A stretch of 64,000 nucleotides of DNA from Marinactinospora thermotolerans DSM 45154 (GTDB lineage Bacteria > Actinomycetota > Actinomycetes > Streptosporangiales > Streptosporangiaceae), in NCBI RefSeq assembly GCF_900167435.1, contig NZ_FUWS01000014.1, positions 1 to 64,000 on the forward strand, given 5' to 3'. The position numbers and the translations under genes are program-made. A model generated the notes under the pieces. That model saw only the letters and a program-made list of their open reading frames with translations, was not told where the DNA came from and did no database searches. Each line of letters starts with the position of its first letter. Position 1 is the stretch's first letter. Positions 59,541 through 64,000 of this stretch are shown here, piece after piece.

Positions 59541-60620
59541 TCAGCCCTGTTCGCCGCGTTGCGCGGGCACCCCGGTGCGGGCGTCGCCGGCGCCGTCCGC
59601 CGTCCCGGCGTCCCGGGCGTCGGCCCGGGCACGTTGCGGAACCACCGTGTACCTGGGATCGCGGGCCGAGGCGACGCCGGCCTGGAACACCCCGAGGCGG
59701 GTGCACAGCGATCCGGCGAGCAGCGCGACCCCCGCGGTGGCGGCCGCGGCGCGGCTGCGCCGTCCCAGCACCGTCCCCGCCGCTGCTCCGGCCAGGGTCA
59801 GGGCGGAGGCGGCGCGCATGAGGACGCCGGCGCTCCCGCGCCCGTAGGGTTCGGCCACCATGCCCATGCGGCGCCGCATCACCTGGGCCGCCCCGACCTC
59901 GAGGGCCGCCCCGAACAGGGCCGCGCGCCGCGCCGGGCCGGCCTGTTCGACCGGGGCGGCGAGCATGCCGAGCCCGCCCGCTGCAGCGGCGCCCGAGCCC
60001 ACGAAGACGAACGGCATCTCGCGGTGGCCCTCGTGCCAGGCCGGTACCGCGGTGTCGCAGATCAACGGCGCGGTGTAGGCGGCCACGGCGGGTCCGAAGG
60101 CGGCGGCCCCCACCGCGGCGGCCCGCCCCAGGCGGGGGAGGAGACCGGTGACGTCGGTGACCGCCGCCGCGCCGGCCAGCGGCCCGTAGCAGGCCAGCAG
60201 CCAGGAGCCCACGCTCATCGGGGAGCTCGGCTTGAACACCCGCAGCATGTTGACGAACCGGGCCGGCCGGCCCAGGTCGTGGACGAGCGCGACGACCGAC
60301 CCGGAGATGGCGCCCAGCGCGCCGATCTTCATCGCCCGGGCCAGGACCGGACGGCCGCTCAGTTCCGCGCCCGCGGCGAGGACCGAGGAGGCTCCCGCGA
60401 GCCCGCCCAGGAAGAGGTACCCCCCGATGTCGTAGGGGGCCCACACGATCTGGTTGAGGACCGGCTTGCCGTAGTAGGAGCGGAACTCCGCCTTCGGCAC
60501 CATCAGGCGTTCGCCGCGTCCCCCGCGCCGGGGGCGCCGCCGACCGGCCGAGCCGGGGATGGCGTCGTGGTCGGGGCGGGCCCCACGGATGCCCTCCCGG
60601 GTCACCTCCGATGTGTTCAC
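59541..60620 (-). CDS. NrfD/PsrC-type membrane subunit of formate dehydrogenase
   Basis: A 359-residue integral membrane protein with about nine hydrophobic segments after a hydrophilic N-terminus of about 65 residues (GGYLFLGGLAGASSVLAAGA, VALVHDLGRPARFVNMLRVF, FKPSSPMSVGSWLLACYGPL). It resembles NrfD/PsrC quinone-reactive subunits. GTG 60620 overlaps the stop of the Fe-S subunit gene. It replaces the FdnI-type cytochrome b as membrane anchor of the complex. Confidence 0.88.
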   Translation of the reverse strand: MNTSEVTREGIRGARPDHDAIPGSAGRRRPRRGGRGERLMVPKAEFRSYYGKPVLNQIVWAPYDIGGYLFLGGLAGASSVLAAGAELSGRPVLARAMKIGALGAISGSVVALVHDLGRPARFVNMLRVFKPSSPMSVGSWLLACYGPLAGAAAVTDVTGLLPRLGRAAAVGAAAFGPAVAAYTAPLICDTAVPAWHEGHREMPFVFVGSGAAAAGGLGMLAAPVEQAGPARRAALFGAALEVGAAQVMRRRMGMVAEPYGRGSAGVLMRAASALTLAGAAAGTVLGRRSRAAAATAGVALLAGSLCTRLGVFQAGVASARDPRYTVVPQRARADARDAGTADGAGDARTGVPAQRGEQG

Positions 60621-61552
60621 GTGCGCCTCCTCAGGAACGTCAGGGAAAGGCCGGCCAGCAGGGTCAGCGCGGCGACGCCGGCGTGCCGCCACATCGACGG
60701 CAGGTCGCGGGTGGTCACCACCGGGTCGGGGGGCAGGCCATAGACCTCGGGTTCGTCCAGGAGCAGGAAGAACGCGCCCGCGCCGCCGACCCCGTCGTCG
60801 GGGTCCTCGCCGTAGAGCCGGGCCGAGGCGACCCCCGCCTCGTGCATCGCCGCCACCCGGCGTTGGGCGCGCTCGCGCAGCTCGTCCAGTTCGCCGAACT
60901 GGATGGAGTCGGTCGGGCAGGCCTTCGCGCAGGCGGGTTCCAGTCCGGCGCCGAGCCGGTCGTAGCACAGCGTGCACTTCCAGACCCGGCCGTCGTCCTC
61001 GCGCTTGTCGATCACGCCGTAGGGACAGGCCGGAACGCAGTAGCCGCACCCGTTGCAGATGTCCTCCTGCACCACGACCGTGCCGAACTCGGTGCGAAAC
61101 AGCGCTCCGGTGGGACAGACGTCCAGACAGGCGGCGTGGGTGCAGTGCTTGCACACGTCGGAGGCCATGAGCCAACGGAAGTCACCGCGCTCCTCGGCCC
61201 CGGTGGTGTCCCCCGGGCGGGTGAAGGAGGGCATGCCCAGGTCCGTCACCGTACCGCCGCGGCCCACCCCGCTCTCCTGGTGGCCCAGCGGGGCGCGCTG
61301 CTCGATGAAGGCGACGTGGCGCCAGGTGTCCGCGCCGAGCCCCTCGCTGTTGTCGAAGGACATGCCCGTGAAGTTCAGGCCGTCCTCGGGGACGGCGTTC
61401 CACTCCTTGCACGCCACCTCGCACGCCTTGCAGCCGATGCACACGCTGGTGTCGGTGAAGAAGCCCATGCGGGGCGGGTGCTCGTCGTAGCCGGAGCTCG
61501 CGGCCGGGTCCACGCCCCGCGCCCCGGTCCTACCCTGGCGTTCCATCACCAT
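60617..61552 (-). CDS. Formate dehydrogenase Fe-S subunit (FdnH/FdhB-like)
   Basis: A 311-residue protein with four [4Fe-4S] motifs: CIGCKACEVACKEWN, CKHCTHAACLDVCPTG, CNGCGYCVPACPYG and CTLCYDRLGAGLEPACAKACP. A C-terminal hydrophobic segment (VAALTLLAGLSLTFL) anchors it. It shuttles electrons from the catalytic subunit to the membrane subunit. ATG 61552 has GGAGGTG upstream, within the end of the preceding gene. Confidence 0.93.
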   Translation of the reverse strand: MVMERQGRTGARGVDPAASSGYDEHPPRMGFFTDTSVCIGCKACEVACKEWNAVPEDGLNFTGMSFDNSEGLGADTWRHVAFIEQRAPLGHQESGVGRGGTVTDLGMPSFTRPGDTTGAEERGDFRWLMASDVCKHCTHAACLDVCPTGALFRTEFGTVVVQEDICNGCGYCVPACPYGVIDKREDDGRVWKCTLCYDRLGAGLEPACAKACPTDSIQFGELDELRERAQRRVAAMHEAGVASARLYGEDPDDGVGGAGAFFLLLDEPEVYGLPPDPVVTTRDLPSMWRHAGVAALTLLAGLSLTFLRRRT

Positions 61553-61556
61553 GGCC

Positions 61557-64000
61557 TCACACCTCCGTTCCGGTCAGGTCGGTGACGCCCGCGCGCCGCT
61601 GGTACCGGCGGACCAGGTCGATCCGCTCGGGACCGCGTGGCCGCCGGCCGGGCCTGATGTCGGCGGTGATCGCCTTCACCTCCTGTATGTGGGCGTTGGG
61701 GTCCAACACGATGGGGAACAGCTCGTTCGCGGCGTCGCCGGTGGTGTAGCCGTTGGGCCCCCAGTGGTAGGGCATGCCGATCTGGTGGACGACGCGCCCG
61801 TCCGCCCTCAGCGGGACCATCCGGTCGGTGACCAGGACACGCGCCTCGATGGCGTTGCGGGCGGTGATCACCGTCGCCCAACCACCGTGTTCCAGGCCGC
61901 GCTCGGCCGCGAGTTCCGGTGAGACCTCGCAGAAGAACTCCGGTTGCAGCTCGGCCAGGTAGGGCGTCCAGCGGCTCATCCCTCCGGCGGTGAAGTGCTC
62001 GGTGAGCCGGTAGGTGGTGATCACGTAGGGGTAGACCGCGGCGCCGGGCGTGCCGGCGTCGGGGTGGTAGCGGTTGTGGTCGTGCGGGTAGACCAGCCGG
62101 GTCGGACTGCGCTGCTGGCCGTAGAGCGGGTTGGCGAAGGGCGAGTCCTGCGGTTCGTAGTGGGTGGGCAGCGGCCCGTCCACGAGTCCGGCCGGCGCGT
62201 ACAGCCACCCCTTGCCGTCCGCCTGCATGATGAAGGCGTCGGTGCCGGTGAGGGCCTCGGGGCCGCGGGCCCCCTGGGGCGGCCGGTAGTCCGGGGTCTT
62301 CGTCGCGTCGCCGTCGAAGTTGTCGTGGCCGGTCCACCGCCGCCGTTCGGGATCCCACCAGACCAGGGCCTTGCGGGGGCTCCACGGGGTCCCCTCGGCG
62401 TCGGCGGAGGCCCTGTTGTACAGGATCCTGCGGTTGGCGGGCCACGACCACGCCCACTCCGGGGCGATCCAGCTCTGCTCGGCGGCGGGCTTGCGGCGGG
62501 CGGCCTGGTTCACACCGTCGGCGCGGATGCCGCAGTAGATCCAGCAGCCGCAGCTCGTGGAACCGTCGTCGCGCAACTGGTCGTACCCGCTCAGCGGACG
62601 GCCGTCGGGGCCGTGGCCGTTGATCTCGGCGAGGACCGCCTCGGCGTCGGGCTCGCCGTACTGTCCGCCCTCCCCCTCCTCGTAGGGGTAGTCCCAGGTC
62701 AGGTCGAGGAGCGGACGGTCCATCGGGTCGGTGGACCCGGCCAGCCGTTCCCGGACGAGCCGCCCCAGGTGGAAGGTGAACCACAGGTCGCTGCGCGCGT
62801 CGCCGTTGGGCGGCACGGCGCGCGTGTGCCACTGGACCATCCGGTTGGTGTTGGTGAAACTGCCGGACTTCTCGATGTGGGCGGCGGCCGGGAAGAAGAA
62901 CACCTCGGTCGCGATGTCCTCGGTGCGCATCTCCCCGGACTCGATCTCCGGCCCGTCGCGCCACCAGGTGGCGCTCTCGATCAGCGAGAAGTCGCGCACG
63001 ACCAGCCAGTCGAGCTTGGCCATGCCCATGCGCTGGGCTTTGGAGTTGGCGGATCCGACCGCGGGGTTCTCCCCCATGAGGAAGTAGCCCTTGCAGGTGC
63101 CCTCGAGTTGGGCCAGCACGGTGTCGTAGGTGCTGTGCGAACCGGTCAGGCGCGGCAGGTAGTCGAAGCAGAAGTCGTTGTCGGCCGTCGCCGCGTCTCC
63201 CCACCACGCCTTGAGCAGGCTGACCATGTAGGCCTTCATGTCGGCCCAGTACCCCTTGTCCGGGGCGTCGTTGGCGATGGCGTCGTCCAACCCCTGCTGG
63301 TGGTGGGCGTGCGGCATCGGCAGGTAGCCGGGCAGCAGGTTGAACAGGGTCGGGATGTCGCTGGAGCCCTGGATGCTGGCGTGCCCGCGCAGCGCCATGA
63401 TGCCCCCACCGGGGCGGCCGATGTTGCCGAGCAGCAGCTGCAGGATCGAGGCGGCGCGGATGTACTGGGACCCCACGGTGTGCTGGGTCCAGCCCACCGC
63501 GTAGCAGAACGCGCTGGTCCGGTCCCGGCCGGAGTTGCGGGTGAGGTGGTCGCAGACCTGCAAGAAGGTCTCGCGGGGAATCCCGCAGACCTTCTCGACC
63601 ATCTCGGGCGTGTAGCGGGAGAAGTGCCGTTTGAGGATCTGGAAGACGCAACGAGGGTCGGTCAGCGTCTCGTCGGTGCGGATCTCCCCCCGGATCGCGG
63701 CGCCACCCGCTCCGTGCTGCTCGGCGCGGCCCGCCCCCTTGATCGCGTGGTCCTGTTCCGGCTCGCCGGCCTGCCCGGACGGGCGCCGGCCGCGCTCGCC
63801 CGAGGCCGCGGCGACGTTCGCCCCCTCGTACTGCCAGGTGTCGACGTCGTAGTCGCGGTTCTCCCACGAGAATCCGGAGAACAGCCCGTCGAGGTCCTCG
63901 GTGTCACGGAAATCCTCGGAGACGATCGTGGCGGCGTTGGTGAACGCCAGCAGGTACTCGCGGAAGTACTTCTCGTTCTCGATGACGTGGTTGATGATCG
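61557..64000 (-). CDS. Formate dehydrogenase large (molybdopterin) subunit, N-terminus outside window
   Basis: The frame is open to the right edge, so the 5' end is missing; at least 813 residues are present. At the edge it reads INHVIENEKYFREYLLAFTN. Later blocks typical of FdnG/FdoG are CVFQILKRHFSRYTPEMVEK, RTSAFCYAVGWTQHTVGSQY, LLLGNIGRPGGGIMALRGHA, FLMGENPAVGSANSK, and the C-terminal MopB-binding region (TARNAIEARVLVTDRM, MPYHWGPNGYTTGDAANE). The active-site Cys or selenocysteine lies in the missing N-terminal part. It forms an operon with the Fe-S and NrfD-type subunits. Confidence 0.93.
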   Translation of the reverse strand, partial: IINHVIENEKYFREYLLAFTNAATIVSEDFRDTEDLDGLFSGFSWENRDYDVDTWQYEGANVAAASGERGRRPSGQAGEPEQDHAIKGAGRAEQHGAGGAAIRGEIRTDETLTDPRCVFQILKRHFSRYTPEMVEKVCGIPRETFLQVCDHLTRNSGRDRTSAFCYAVGWTQHTVGSQYIRAASILQLLLGNIGRPGGGIMALRGHASIQGSSDIPTLFNLLPGYLPMPHAHHQQGLDDAIANDAPDKGYWADMKAYMVSLLKAWWGDAATADNDFCFDYLPRLTGSHSTYDTVLAQLEGTCKGYFLMGENPAVGSANSKAQRMGMAKLDWLVVRDFSLIESATWWRDGPEIESGEMRTEDIATEVFFFPAAAHIEKSGSFTNTNRMVQWHTRAVPPNGDARSDLWFTFHLGRLVRERLAGSTDPMDRPLLDLTWDYPYEEGEGGQYGEPDAEAVLAEINGHGPDGRPLSGYDQLRDDGSTSCGCWIYCGIRADGVNQAARRKPAAEQSWIAPEWAWSWPANRRILYNRASADAEGTPWSPRKALVWWDPERRRWTGHDNFDGDATKTPDYRPPQGARGPEALTGTDAFIMQADGKGWLYAPAGLVDGPLPTHYEPQDSPFANPLYGQQRSPTRLVYPHDHNRYHPDAGTPGAAVYPYVITTYRLTEHFTAGGMSRWTPYLAELQPEFFCEVSPELAAERGLEHGGWATVITARNAIEARVLVTDRMVPLRADGRVVHQIGMPYHWGPNGYTTGDAANELFPIVLDPNAHIQEVKAITADIRPGRRPRGPERIDLVRRYQRRAGVTDLTGTEV

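Overview
The window is very high-GC actinobacterial DNA: GC-rich third codon positions, frequent GTG starts and many 1-8 nt translational overlaps. Gene content (rhamnose/galactofuranose nucleoside antibiotic genes, lutABC, treZ, a KhtTU-type antiporter, an NrfD-anchored formate dehydrogenase) fits a filamentous actinomycete, plausibly of the family Nocardiopsaceae. The species cannot be proved from sequence alone, but Marinactinospora thermotolerans, a known A201A producer, would fit.

Positions 1 to about 28,800 form one secondary-metabolite cluster. I read it as an A201A-type aminonucleoside antibiotic cluster. The diagnostic parts are: (a) a puromycin-like cassette making N6,N6-dimethyl-3'-amino-3'-deoxyadenosine (Nudix hydrolase, Gfo/Idh dehydrogenase, DegT aminotransferase and N-methyltransferase at 25143-28769, plus an inositol-phosphatase-like enzyme at the left edge); (b) an aryl polyketide arm (chorismate-lyase-like enzyme, aryl:ACP ligase, two ACPs, a KS with Ser in place of Cys, a truncated Cys-less KS-like partner, a ketoreductase, a discrete methylmalonyl-type acyltransferase and a BtrH-like acyl-ACP transferase); (c) GDP-mannose-derived sugars (GDP-mannose 3,5-epimerase, an RGP/UAM-like GDP-L-galactose mutase, GDP-mannose 4,6-dehydratase, glycosyltransferases, FkbM O-methyltransferases and a GMC oxidoreductase that is a candidate desaturase); (d) self-protection (ABC-F protein, a P-loop antibiotic phosphotransferase, an MFS exporter). 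A dehydratase for the aryl polyketide, a GDP-4-keto-6-deoxymannose reductase and a regulator are not visible, so the cluster probably continues left of position 1.

From 28,800 to 64,000 the content is ordinary actinobacterial chromosome with several decayed genes. It holds a ferritin-like DUF892 pseudogene (29.5-29.9 kb) and an ATP-grasp/CocE-NonD pair (30.2-33.6 kb). A GntR regulator with two operator palindromes follows, then a decayed fumarylacetoacetate-hydrolase gene and lutABC (33.6-38.0 kb). Next are an APH-like kinase, a MEDS/HATPase regulator, a TetR/FAD-monooxygenase pair with a clear operator, an IS30 remnant and a GNAT protein (38.3-44.1 kb). A poorly understood CDGSH / glycosyltransferase / heme-oxygenase-like diiron protein / methyltransferase group lies at 44.4-48.0 kb. 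A fused FAD/Fe-S hydroxyacid dehydrogenase (48.1-51.1 kb) precedes a deletion scar joining a beheaded tetR to a beheaded mmpL (52.0-53.2 kb). The right end carries treZ, a K+/H+ antiporter pair, a zinc alcohol dehydrogenase, an RlmA-type methyltransferase and formate dehydrogenase subunits, the large one running off the right edge.

No tRNA, rRNA, CRISPR array or intact insertion sequence was recognised.
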